DNA of 64,000 bases from an uncultured bacterium (lineage in GTDB: Bacteria; Bacillota; Clostridia; Lachnospirales; Lachnospiraceae). Each line of letters starts with the position of its first letter. Position 1 is the stretch's first letter. The position numbers and the translations under genes are program-made. The stretch is from positions 1 through 64,000 of the forward strand of contig CANRWP010000004.1 of the NCBI GenBank assembly GCA_947643595.1, given 5' to 3'. The notes beneath the pieces are model-generated. The model ran no database searches and was not told the origin of the DNA. It saw nothing but the letters and a program-made list of their open reading frames with translations. Of this stretch, positions 35,428 through 43,264 are shown in pieces.

Positions 35428-36474
35428 ATGGATCATAGAAAAAAATGGCTGGCGGCTTTCGGCGCAGTATGCGGAATCTGTCTGCTCGCGATGGCGGCTC
35501 TCAGCATCTATGTGGATCCGTTTTTTCAATATCATAAACCGTTACCCGATTTTCCCTATGTTTTGGACAATCAGCTAACCCAGAATCCCGGTATCGCAAA
35601 GAACATGGACTATGACAGCGTGCTTCTGGGTTCCTCCATGGTGGTGCAGTTTAATACGCAGTGGTTTGAGGATATCCTGGGACTGCACACGGTGAAGCTG
35701 GCCTATAATGCGGCCCACGCAAAGGATCAGGACAGGATCCTGACTGTTGTGGAAGAGCATCACGAGATGCCGGAGGCGGTGTTTTTGGGGATCGATCTGT
35801 TACCTTATGCGAACGGAACAGATATCGACGCCTATCCTGTGCCGGAAATTTATTACGATGATAATATTCTGAATGATGTGGAATACTGGTGGAATAAGGA
35901 TGTCCTGTTGGACTATATCATAGCGCCTTACATCGGGAAGGATGAGGCCGATGATTTTCATACCATCTACGGGAAAAACTATTATGCGGAATACTATAAC
36001 GAGGAGTATGTGTTGAGTAATTATGTGCCTTCCGAGAGGGCGGAACATGCTGTCCCGGAGGACGCCTACACGGAGGCGGCGCTGGCCAACATGAAAGAAC
36101 ATATCCTTCCCCATATTGAAAGTCATCCGGATACGGAATTTTACGTGTTTTTCCCGCCTTACAGCATTCTGTTCTGGTATGACTGTATTCAGGAGAAGAA
36201 TGTGGACGCCAGACTGGCAGAGTATGACGCGATCATACGGTCATTGCTCGGCCATGATAACGTCAGAATCTTTTTCTTTCAGAATGATCCGGAGTTGATC
36301 TGCGATCTGAACCGCTATGTCGATTACACGCATTACGACAGGGAAGTAAATCTGTATATGACCGAGTGTTTTTCGAGCGGGGAAAAAGAGGTGACGGCGG
36401 ATACGTACCAAAAAGAGCTTGAGGAGTTGCGGGAGCTTGTCAATCAGTTTGATTTCAGTGTCTGGGGGTTGTAG
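35428..36474 (+). CDS. SGNH-like membrane-anchored partner of MBOAT
   Basis: 348 residues. An N-terminal membrane anchor (about 8-28, AAFGAVCGICLLAMAALSIYV) leaves the rest outside. The segment VLLGSSMVVQF (about residues 65-75) provides the block I serine, and CDLNRYVDYTHYD near the C-terminus provides the Asp and His of an SGNH triad, as in DltD, AlgJ and AlgX. It probably receives the acyl group handed over by the MBOAT protein and passes it to a polymer. It begins 38 bases after the MBOAT gene and ends 1 base before nnr. Confidence 0.8.
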   Translation: MDHRKKWLAAFGAVCGICLLAMAALSIYVDPFFQYHKPLPDFPYVLDNQLTQNPGIAKNMDYDSVLLGSSMVVQFNTQWFEDILGLHTVKLAYNAAHAKDQDRILTVVEEHHEMPEAVFLGIDLLPYANGTDIDAYPVPEIYYDDNILNDVEYWWNKDVLLDYIIAPYIGKDEADDFHTIYGKNYYAEYYNEEYVLSNYVPSERAEHAVPEDAYTEAALANMKEHILPHIESHPDTEFYVFFPPYSILFWYDCIQEKNVDARLAEYDAIIRSLLGHDNVRIFFFQNDPELICDLNRYVDYTHYDREVNLYMTECFSSGEKEVTADTYQKELEELRELVNQFDFSVWGL

Positions 36475-36475
36475 A

Positions 36476-38131
36476 ATGCAGTGGGAATATATCGTGGACG
36501 CAGAGGAGATGCAGCGCGCCGATCATAATACAATAGAACATTTCAAAATGCCGCAGCTCGTTTTGATGGAGCGGGCGGCTCTGGCGGCAAGGGATCTGAT
36601 CAGGCAGAGATGGCCGGAAATTTTCGCGGATGAACCAAAGGTGTTGATCGCCTGCGGAAACGGCAATAACGGCGGAGACGGCGCGGCGCTTGCCCGCCTT
36701 CTTTTTCTGTCAGGCTGTGATGTGACGGTGTTTGTCGGCGGAGGGCGGGAAAAGTATTCCCCGGCCATGCGGACGCAGATGGAAATTCTGGAACGATACA
36801 GGGAACAGGGGGACAAAACCCTGCATATCCTGACGGATGAGGAATGGATTTTGACAGGCGACGTACAGAGGCAGGGGGAGAGAGCAGATTTTGCGGGCTG
36901 CGGTCTGGTGATAGACGCGTTGTTCGGAATCGGGCTTTCCAGAGAGATAACCGGCATTTTCAGGGAGAAGATAGAGTGGTTGAACAGGCTTTCCGGAAGG
37001 AAGGTTTCACTTGATATTCCATCCGGCATCTCGGCGCAGGACGGCAGTGAGTTCGGCTGTGCGTTCCGTGCGGATCTCACTGTGACATTCGGCTTTCAGA
37101 AAAGAGGGATGCTATTCTATCCGGGCAGAGATGTGAGCGGAGAGGTGAAAACCGCGGATATCGGTATCACAAAGGAGAGTTTTCTTGGAGAGCACCCGGC
37201 AGGGAGGACGATCGGCAGGAACCGATGGAAAGAGGGCGGAATATTGCCCCGCCGGGATCCAAACGGGCATAAAGGCAGTTTCGGAAAAGCTCTGCTCTTC
37301 GCAGGCAGCGCCGGGACACCGGGGGCGGCTCTGCTGGCCGGGGAGGCGGTACTGCGGAGCGGAGCAGGTATGCTGCAGATCGTTTCTCCCGCAGAAAACA
37401 GGGAGCTGATTCTCACCAGACTGCCGGAGGCCATGTATCAGGCGCTCACGGAGCAGACTGACTGGGAAAAAATGCTGAAATGGTGCGATGCGGTGGTGAT
37501 CGGTCCGGGTATAGGGCAGGGTACAGCCGCACAGAAGAGTATGGAGAAAATTCTGACATATATGTCAGAAAACCGGGCGATAAAACCGGTGATTTTGGAT
37601 GCGGACGGATTGAATCTGCTGGCATCCTCAGGACGTCTTTCTGAGCTTGTAAAAATATATACCGCTCAGGGCGGCATTGTGATCATGACGCCGCATATGG
37701 CGGAATTTGCGAGGCTTCTGCACTGCAGTGTACCGGAGCTGCAGAGGGAGAGAATGGAAAAAGCGGAGGGATACTGTCGGGAGACGGGTGCTATTCTGAT
37801 CAGCAAGGATGCGGCCACTCTGGTCGGTTTTCACGATAGTACAGACCGTTTTTGTTATTACGTCAATCAGACCGGAAACGCAGGTATGGCGACAGCAGGT
37901 TCCGGTGATGTGTTATCCGGGATCACAGGTGCTCTGGCGGCATATACGGTGGTGAACCAGAGGGAGGGCGGAGAGGGAAACGATAGAAGGGCAGCATATT
38001 TTCAGGCAGTGTGCCGTGCCGTTTATCTGCATGGGCTGGCGGGAGATATGGCAGCCGAAAAGTACGGGGAAGTGTCGATGAAGGCGGGGGATATCATTAT
38101 GGCGCTGGCAGAAATATTGAAATCTTTATAA
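36476..38131 (+). CDS. nnr: Bifunctional NAD(P)H-hydrate epimerase/dehydratase
   Basis: 551 residues from the ATG at 36476. The N-terminal YjeF_N epimerase domain (about 1-215) has CGNGNNGGDGAALARLL and LDIPSGISAQDG; the C-terminal dehydratase domain (about 235-551) has NGHKGSFGKALLFAGSAGTPGA-like segments and GNAGMATAGSGDVLSGI. It repairs hydrated NADH and NADPH. The gene starts 1 base after the SGNH-like gene and is followed by alr, a common Bacillota neighbour. Confidence 0.95.
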   Translation: MQWEYIVDAEEMQRADHNTIEHFKMPQLVLMERAALAARDLIRQRWPEIFADEPKVLIACGNGNNGGDGAALARLLFLSGCDVTVFVGGGREKYSPAMRTQMEILERYREQGDKTLHILTDEEWILTGDVQRQGERADFAGCGLVIDALFGIGLSREITGIFREKIEWLNRLSGRKVSLDIPSGISAQDGSEFGCAFRADLTVTFGFQKRGMLFYPGRDVSGEVKTADIGITKESFLGEHPAGRTIGRNRWKEGGILPRRDPNGHKGSFGKALLFAGSAGTPGAALLAGEAVLRSGAGMLQIVSPAENRELILTRLPEAMYQALTEQTDWEKMLKWCDAVVIGPGIGQGTAAQKSMEKILTYMSENRAIKPVILDADGLNLLASSGRLSELVKIYTAQGGIVIMTPHMAEFARLLHCSVPELQRERMEKAEGYCRETGAILISKDAATLVGFHDSTDRFCYYVNQTGNAGMATAGSGDVLSGITGALAAYTVVNQREGGEGNDRRAAYFQAVCRAVYLHGLAGDMAAEKYGEVSMKAGDIIMALAEILKSL

Positions 38132-38171
38132 AAGACGCTGTTAGAGAGCGGCGAAAAGGAGTGCAATATTC

Positions 38172-39323
38172 ATGGAGAATAACAAACAACTCTTAATGGA
38201 ACATAAACGTGTCTGTGCGGTGGTGGATCTGGATGCGGCAGTGAAAAATCTGGAATCCATGAGAGAAAAACTTGACCCGGAGACTAAGATGCTTGCGGTG
38301 ATCAAGGCCAACGGCTACGGGCACGGCGCTGTAAAACTGGCGGAAAAGTTTGACTATCTGGACTATGTTTTCGGCTATGCGGTGGCGACGGCTGAGGAAG
38401 CTCTGCAGCTTCGGCAAAGCGGTTTAAGGAAGCCGATCCTTATTTTGGGCTATACATTTCCGGAATGCTATGAAAAGCTGGTGGGGGAAGATATACGTCC
38501 CACCGTATTTCGGCTCGACATGGCGAGGGAACTTTCCGGCGAAGCAGTCAGACAGGGAAAGATTTTGAAGATCCATATCAAAGTGGATACCGGGATGTCA
38601 CGGATCGGCATTTTCCCGGACGATACGGGAATCGCGTTTGTGAGACAGGTGATGGAGCTTCCGGGACTGGAGATCGAAGGGGTTTTCACGCACTTTGCCC
38701 GGGCGGATGAGCGGGACAAGAAAAACGCGCTGGAACAGTTTGCGATTTTTATGGAATTTGTAACGCGGTTGGAGCGAGAGCTTTCTCTGCGAATCCCATT
38801 AAAGCACTGCGCCAACAGCGCCGCGATCATGGAACTGCCGGAGACACAGCTTAATCTGGTGCGGGCCGGCATCGCCATGTATGGTCTGTGGCCCTCGGCG
38901 GAGATGGACCGGGAAAAGACAGTGCTTTGTCCGCTGTTCAGTCTGTACTCGCACATCGTCTATATCAAGACGCTGCCGGCGGGAAGAGCCGTCAGTTACG
39001 GCGGCACCTATGTGACGAAGAAAGAACAGCGGGTTGCGACGATACCGGTGGGTTACGGAGACGGGTATCCGAGAGGTCTGTCGGGAAAGGGGAACGTACT
39101 GATCCGGGGGAAGAGGGCGCCGATTCTCGGACGGGTCTGCATGGATCAGTTTATGGTGGATGTGACGGATATTCCGGACGCTGCGGAGGGCGATCCGGTG
39201 ACGCTGATCGGAAAAGACGGCGGGGAGCAGATCACTATGGAAGAGCTCGGCGATCTCTCCGGCCGGTTTAACTATGAGCTGGCCTGCGATCTGGGGAGCC
39301 GGATTCCGAGGGTGTACATTTAA
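38172..39323 (+). CDS. alr: Alanine racemase
   Basis: 383 residues. A fold type III PLP enzyme that makes D-alanine for peptidoglycan. The PLP lysine is Lys45 in AVIKANGYGHG and the catalytic tyrosine is Tyr276 in AVSYGGTY. Other family marks are KVDTGMSRIG, HCANSAA and GRVCMDQFMVDVTD. AAAAGGAG lies upstream of the ATG. It is the last gene of the mscS-to-alr run and is followed by a hairpin. In many Bacillota the next gene is mazF; here 3.9 kb of other genes intervene. Confidence 0.97.
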   Translation: MENNKQLLMEHKRVCAVVDLDAAVKNLESMREKLDPETKMLAVIKANGYGHGAVKLAEKFDYLDYVFGYAVATAEEALQLRQSGLRKPILILGYTFPECYEKLVGEDIRPTVFRLDMARELSGEAVRQGKILKIHIKVDTGMSRIGIFPDDTGIAFVRQVMELPGLEIEGVFTHFARADERDKKNALEQFAIFMEFVTRLERELSLRIPLKHCANSAAIMELPETQLNLVRAGIAMYGLWPSAEMDREKTVLCPLFSLYSHIVYIKTLPAGRAVSYGGTYVTKKEQRVATIPVGYGDGYPRGLSGKGNVLIRGKRAPILGRVCMDQFMVDVTDIPDAAEGDPVTLIGKDGGEQITMEELGDLSGRFNYELACDLGSRIPRVYI

Positions 39324-39338
39324 ATATTGTTTTGTGAG

Positions 39339-39364
39339 ACCGTCACTATGCGAATAGTGGCGGT
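39339..39364 (+). terminator. Hairpin after alr, probable terminator
   Basis: ACCGTCACTAT (39339-39349) pairs with ATAGTGGCGGT (39354-39364; one G-U) around GCGA, followed by TATTTGCGTTTTG. Confidence 0.65.
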
Positions 39365-39375
39365 TATTTGCGTTT

Positions 39376-39425
39376 TGCAGGATAAAATGTTGACAAGTAG
39401 GATTTAGTAGGATAAAATAGGATAA
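39376..39425 (+). promoter_or_regulatory. Promoter of SPFH operon with 10-bp-phased repeats
   Basis: TTGACA (39390-39395), 17-base spacer and TAAAAT (39413-39418). Repeats of an AGTAGGATAA type fall exactly every 10 bp: TGCAGGATAA at 39376, AGTAGGATTT at 39396, AGTAGGATAA at 39406 and AATAGGATAA at 39416. Only the register at 39386, which holds the -35, deviates. The spacer and -10 are thus made of operator-like repeats. The MarR promoter at 42.64 kb has the same arrangement. Confidence 0.75.
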
Positions 39426-39460
39426 AAAAAGACTACTAAAATTTTGAGGGAGACAAAACA

Positions 39461-40510
39461 ATGGCTGTTATAGATGTTGTAAAATTTGACGGACTGAAAA
39501 ATCGTGACTGGATGATTTACAAACACCCTTCCGAGGAGTTGGTTTTCGGGACACAGCTTATTGTGCAGGAAGGACAGACAGCTATTTTTGTAAAAGGAGG
39601 ATTAGTTGCGGATACATTTTACCCGGGAACTCATACTCTGACGTCACAGAATTTACCGATCCTGAAATCCATTGTAAATATGCCGTTTGGCGGAAGAACG
39701 CCTTTTACTGCAGAAATTTATTTTTTAAACACTACAGTTAGATTGGATATCAACTGGGGAACAACCGACCCGATACAGCTCATAGATCCCAAGTATTATG
39801 TCAAGTTGAGAATTCGTGCATTTGGACAGATGGGACTGAAAATATCAGATCCGGTAACCCTGTTCAGGGAATTGATCGGCGGTATGCAGAAAGCCGATTT
39901 CGTGAAATTTGATAAGATAAAAGAATACTATAGAGGTATTCTCGTCATTAAGGCAAAATCTGCGATAGCGGACGCCATTATCACAAACCGAATATCTGCA
40001 TTGGAAATATCGATAAAACTGGAAGCTTTATCACAGAGAGTCAAAGAACAGATCACACCGGAATTTGAAAAATATGGGTTTCATGTGGCGAATTTTTATA
40101 TACAGTCCATCAACTTTCCAGATGAAGATTTCGAAAAAATCAATAAAATTCTGGAAGATAAAGCGGCGTTTGAAATTATGGGAGACGGACGTTATTCGAC
40201 GAAGCGTTCCTTTGACATCTATGAGGGCGCGGCCAATAATCAGAGCGGCATTGCCGGAGCATTCGCGGCAGGGGGCATCGGTTTGGGGACAGCGATGGGC
40301 ATGGGCGCTTCCATGAATCAGGCTGTGGGAAATCCCATACACAGAGAGGACACAAAAGAATGTGTCTCCTGTAAGGCTCGCATTCCGATTGATTCGAAAT
40401 TCTGTCCGGAATGTGGTTTTAACAACAGCGAGATCGTCTGTGAATGCGGAACCAGAATGGAACCCGGAACGAAGTTTTGTCCGGAATGCGGAAGGAAGGT
40501 AGAGAGATGA
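39461..40510 (+). CDS. SPFH-domain protein with C-terminal zinc ribbons
   Basis: 349 residues. Residues about 20-245 are an SPFH (stomatin/prohibitin-like) domain of the YdjI or 'virion core protein-like' type, with IVQEGQTAIFVKGG near the start and helical EKINKILEDKAAFE at the end. A glycine-rich linker (GAFAAGGIGLGTAMGMGASM) leads to two zinc ribbons: CVSCKARIPIDSKFCPECG and CECGTRMEPGTKFCPECG. There is no membrane span. In B. subtilis the relative YdjI is encoded with PspA, YdjG and YdjH and acts in membrane stress; no pspA gene is here. The stop overlaps the next ATG (ATGA), so it heads an operon. Confidence 0.88.
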   Translation: MAVIDVVKFDGLKNRDWMIYKHPSEELVFGTQLIVQEGQTAIFVKGGLVADTFYPGTHTLTSQNLPILKSIVNMPFGGRTPFTAEIYFLNTTVRLDINWGTTDPIQLIDPKYYVKLRIRAFGQMGLKISDPVTLFRELIGGMQKADFVKFDKIKEYYRGILVIKAKSAIADAIITNRISALEISIKLEALSQRVKEQITPEFEKYGFHVANFYIQSINFPDEDFEKINKILEDKAAFEIMGDGRYSTKRSFDIYEGAANNQSGIAGAFAAGGIGLGTAMGMGASMNQAVGNPIHREDTKECVSCKARIPIDSKFCPECGFNNSEIVCECGTRMEPGTKFCPECGRKVER

Positions 40511-40884
40511 AAAGAGGACTTGCAGCAGTATTATGGGGCTTTTTTCTACTGTTTTATATGGGAATTATTATGTATGTATTTTTCGCCATAATAAATATAG
40601 ACGCTTTTAAAAATTTTGAGACGGCGATGGCTTTTGAAATGATTGGATTTCTGTTATTGATCTATTTTGTGATGAGCAATGTTTTGTCGGGGAGTATAAA
40701 GACAGGTTTTTTCGTGCCGTTGCTCATGGTCACAATAGCATACACGATTATTCTTGATGTTTTAAATATTGCTTTTGTAATAATCATGCCGCACGTTTTT
40801 TTCGTTTTGATTCATTTTGTTATTTTGTTTATTTATTCTTTGATATCGATCCCCATGTATATTATGGGAAAAGATAAAAAATGA
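40507..40884 (+). CDS. Small integral membrane protein
   Basis: 125 residues from the ATG at 40507, which overlaps the SPFH stop codon (ATGA). Four hydrophobic segments: about 5-27, 40-58, 65-85 and 90-115, with Phe- and Ile-rich composition. The C-terminus is basic (YIMGKDKK). No enzymatic motif. The position, coupled to the SPFH gene, resembles that of YdjH in the B. subtilis pspA operon, although I see no clear sequence similarity. It may anchor the SPFH protein to the membrane. Confidence 0.75.
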   Translation: MKRGLAAVLWGFFLLFYMGIIMYVFFAIINIDAFKNFETAMAFEMIGFLLLIYFVMSNVLSGSIKTGFFVPLLMVTIAYTIILDVLNIAFVIIMPHVFFVLIHFVILFIYSLISIPMYIMGKDKK

Positions 40885-40907
40885 AAGATTTACAGGAGGG
40901 AAGAGAA

Positions 40908-41330
40908 ATGGCAGACAGAATATGCCCACAGTGTGGGGCTCCAATTGATCCGACAGCAACAGAGTGCAAGTTTTGCGGGGAGAAACTGGCAGTACAGCAG
41001 GCGGCGCAACAGGTACAGCCTCAGCAGGTTTACGTTCAGCAGCCTCAGCCTCAGGTTGTAATTCAACAGGCCGCGCCGCAACAGGTATATGTTTCCGGCA
41101 TCAACCCGGCATGGCCGGTAAAAAGTAAAATGGCAGCTGGGTTACTCGCGATTTTCCTTGGAGGGCTCGGGGTACATAAGTTCTATCTCGGCAAAATAGG
41201 CGCAGGGATCGTATATCTGTGTTTTTGCTGGACCTGGATACCGGCAGTTGTCGGGCTTATTGAGGGGATTTTATATCTGTGCTCAAGCGATGAAAATTTC
41301 CAGCTGAAAAATCACGTGAGAATCGGGTAA
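40908..41330 (+). CDS. Zinc-ribbon and TM2-domain membrane protein
   Basis: 140 residues from the ATG at 40908, with GGAGGG about 9 bases upstream; an ATG at 40881 overlaps the previous stop and is also possible. A zinc ribbon (CPQCGAPIDPTATECKFCG) is followed by a Gln/Pro/Val-rich linker and a TM2 domain (KMAAGLLAIFLGGLGVHKFY, then a second span to VGLIEGILYLCSS). TM2 proteins have two membrane helices joined by a short loop; their role is unclear. It is the third gene of the SPFH operon. Confidence 0.85.
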   Translation: MADRICPQCGAPIDPTATECKFCGEKLAVQQAAQQVQPQQVYVQQPQPQVVIQQAAPQQVYVSGINPAWPVKSKMAAGLLAIFLGGLGVHKFYLGKIGAGIVYLCFCWTWIPAVVGLIEGILYLCSSDENFQLKNHVRIG

Positions 41331-41336
41331 GACCGC

Positions 41337-41438
41337 ATGAAAAAAAGTATTAAATTTTTATACTGGTTACTGATGTCATTGTTGTTTTTAGCTGTATGGT
41401 ACAGAAATAAAAAGATCAGTGAACTGAAAGACTACTGA
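41337..41438 (+). CDS. Possible 33-residue membrane peptide
   Basis: A short reading frame 6 bases after the TM2 gene. It encodes 33 residues: a basic MKKSIK start, one hydrophobic span (FLYWLLMSLLFLAVWY) and a charged tail (RNKKISELKDY). This is the usual shape of small single-span membrane proteins. The ribosome site is weak, so translation would rely on coupling. A terminator hairpin follows directly, which supports an end-of-operon gene. Confidence 0.5.
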   Translation: MKKSIKFLYWLLMSLLFLAVWYRNKKISELKDY

Positions 41439-41447
41439 TCTTTGGTT

Positions 41448-41482
41448 CAGCCGTCACTGTCTGCTGCACAGAGTGACGGCTG
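41448..41482 (+). terminator. Terminator of SPFH operon
   Basis: CAGCCGTCACT (41448-41458) pairs perfectly with AGTGACGGCTG (41472-41482). The T run begins only later (TTTCTGACAATTTTT). Confidence 0.65.
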
Positions 41483-41539
41483 GCTGTATTTCTGACAATT
41501 TTTACATTTGGATAGGAAAAGAGTTGAGGAGGGGCTTTT

Positions 41540-42343
41540 ATGTTTTGCAGTAATTGCGGAAAAGAAATTTCCGGAATGGGAAAGTTTTGTGAACATTGCG
41601 GCAGCGCAGTGGGAAATGATGGGAATAATCGAGCCCAGTTTCAGCAACAACAGACTCAGGGAAATAACGATGGAATGACGAGGGAGGCCGAATGGTTTAA
41701 CGAAAAGAAAAAGATTCTTGTTTCAAGTACCAGAAATATGTTCGCTGAGATCCTGCCGATTTTTAAAATGCCTGTCACACGTATCCAGACTATCTCGGCA
41801 TCGGAAAATCCGGCAGTAGGTCTGGAATTTGTTGCGACAAAAGCAGTTCTCAGTATTTTGAGTACTTTACTGATGTTCAAATATCTGGAGGAAAATATAA
41901 GAATGCTTGATAGAATAATATCCGATTCGCATTTGAAAATTATAGTCATGGTTCTTTTCATGACATTGGGGATGGATTGTCTGAAGGCATTTTTGTTAAA
42001 AATAACTACAGGTGTACTCAATGGAAGAACGAGTTTTTCGAAAATGATTACCGTTGTGGGAGCACGGGCATTGTATGAAGGAATTATATTTTTGGTATCA
42101 TGCTTGTTTCTGTTTTTTGCCCCGGAGATCGCCTTATTCTTACTTGTCTTGGGTATGATGATTTTTCCATATATAGAATACTCAGGCTATATGTCCGTTG
42201 CACAGGTAAATTCAGATAGAAAACCATACATATATTTTGCTGTGAAAGTTTGTATGAGTATTCTTATGATAATATTACTCCGGATCTTTGCCGCAGAGTT
42301 CATTGATGGGTTCTTCGATGAGCTCCTGTATTGGTGGTTTTGA
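41540..42343 (+). CDS. Zinc-ribbon membrane protein (Yip1-like)
   Basis: 267 residues. An N-terminal zinc ribbon (CSNCGKEISGMGKFCEHCG) is followed by a Gln/Asn-rich linker, an amphipathic segment and about five membrane spans (from about residue 105), with an overall layout like YIP1-type membrane proteins. GAGGAGGGG lies upstream of the ATG. It is set apart from the SPFH operon by a hairpin but shares the zinc-ribbon/membrane theme, as do YdjG-type proteins. Function is unknown. Confidence 0.75.
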   Translation: MFCSNCGKEISGMGKFCEHCGSAVGNDGNNRAQFQQQQTQGNNDGMTREAEWFNEKKKILVSSTRNMFAEILPIFKMPVTRIQTISASENPAVGLEFVATKAVLSILSTLLMFKYLEENIRMLDRIISDSHLKIIVMVLFMTLGMDCLKAFLLKITTGVLNGRTSFSKMITVVGARALYEGIIFLVSCLFLFFAPEIALFLLVLGMMIFPYIEYSGYMSVAQVNSDRKPYIYFAVKVCMSILMIILLRIFAAEFIDGFFDELLYWWF

Positions 42344-42364
42344 GCAATAGAGACTAAACGATAT

Positions 42365-42403
42365 ACAGGGCATCGTTATAAACATAATATAACGATGTCC
42401 TGT
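42365..42403. terminator. Long inverted repeat between convergent genes
   Basis: A 16-bp stem (42365-42380 with 42388-42403, one G-U) around a 7-base loop, with no strong T run on either strand. It separates the zinc-ribbon membrane gene from the convergent RHH gene and probably stops both. Confidence 0.6.
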
Positions 42404-42422
42404 GATAAGAAAAAAGTAATAT

Positions 42423-42590
42423 TTATAGTTCATAGAGATCTGTTTTTGATTTTTTCTGGTTTACCCATTCTTTTGCAATCAAATTGACATACTGACTGAA
42501 AGAACGGTCATCTTTTTCGGCTAAATCTTTCAGATTATCAACCAGATCGCTGTCCAATGTTATGCTTACTTTTGTTTTTAATGGTTTCAT
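42423..42590 (-). CDS. Ribbon-helix-helix DNA-binding protein
   Basis: 55 residues from the ATG at 42590, with AAGGAG 11 bases upstream. The sequence fits the Arc/MetJ/CopG fold: strand TKVSITLDS, helix DLVDNLKDLAEKDD and helix SFSQYVNLIAKEWVNQ, then a short tail. Such proteins bind short DNA repeats as cooperative dimers and are often antitoxins or copy-number repressors. It faces away from the MarR gene, and both start sites lie around the phased repeats at 42.64 kb, so it could bind those. A role as antitoxin to MazF, 0.7 kb away, is possible but unproven. Confidence 0.78.
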   Translation of the reverse strand: MKPLKTKVSITLDSDLVDNLKDLAEKDDRSFSQYVNLIAKEWVNQKKSKTDLYEL

Positions 42591-42635
42591 AAATTCATAA
42601 CTCCTTTTTATGAAGAATAACATTATATCCCACAA

Positions 42636-42668
42636 AATAGTGTGAAGTAGCATATAGTAGGATAAAAT
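42636..42668 (+). promoter_or_regulatory. Promoter of MarR gene with phased repeats
   Basis: The -10 TAAAAT (42663-42668) sits 17 bases after GTGTGA (42640-42645). The spacer holds AGTAGCATAT (42646) and AGTAGGATAA (42656), with a partial AATAG at 42636, all in 10-bp register. Over 25 bases it matches the SPFH promoter in 22 positions, including an identical 15-mer (TAGTAGGATAAAATA) at 42655-42669. Confidence 0.7.
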
Positions 42669-42691
42669 AATACTGTACCGGAGGAGATGCA

Positions 42692-43168
42692 ATGAAAAAA
42701 ACGGAAATTAAAAAACAGATAAATGCATATTCTGTTATTTTTAATTACATAGAAGAATTATATACATGTTATGCGGAAGAAAATGATCTGTCATACAATG
42801 AATATCTGGTTCTGGAGGCGATATATTATGCGGAGGGAATAAGTCTGCAAAAGTGTATATGCGCTCAGACACGCCTTCCGAAACAAAATGTAAATGTCGC
42901 AGTACGCAAATTTTGGGAGCTTGGATATGTTGACCTGAGAGAAATTCCAAGAGATCGCCGCAACAAGGAAATTTGCCTGACGGAATCCGGGAGAGAGTAT
43001 GCCGACAGATATTTTAAAAAATTAGAACAGATTGAGAATTTTGTAGCGGAGGGTATTTCGGATGGACAGGGTGGAGAATTGCTGAAATACGCTCAAACCA
43101 TTAAAAAAAGATATGAAAAGGCTTTCAGCGAATATGCTTCGGCAGAAAGAACTGACATCAGAAAATAA
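42692..43168 (+). CDS. MarR-family transcriptional regulator
   Basis: 158 residues. A winged helix of the MarR type: recognition region LPKQNVNVAVRKFWELGYV (about 65-83) and the wing REIPRDRRNKEICLTESGRE with the conserved DRR. The first and last helices would form the dimer interface. GGAGGA precedes the ATG. The promoter carries the same repeats as the SPFH operon, so I infer that this protein (or the divergent RHH protein) regulates both. There is no effector clue. Confidence 0.9.
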   Translation: MKKTEIKKQINAYSVIFNYIEELYTCYAEENDLSYNEYLVLEAIYYAEGISLQKCICAQTRLPKQNVNVAVRKFWELGYVDLREIPRDRRNKEICLTESGREYADRYFKKLEQIENFVAEGISDGQGGELLKYAQTIKKRYEKAFSEYASAERTDIRK

Positions 43169-43264
43169 AATTTCCATTGTTTTATGTATGAAAAAAAAAC
43201 CACGGGAAATACTGTAAATATCACCTGCAGAAAAGATGGCAGGAAAATCCGAGAGGTGAATTTT

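Noticed and set aside
43184-43264. Longer N-terminus of MazF starting at 43184
   Set aside because: The extra residues do not match MazF, which begins at MRRGDIYY, and GAGAGGTG fits the start at 43265.
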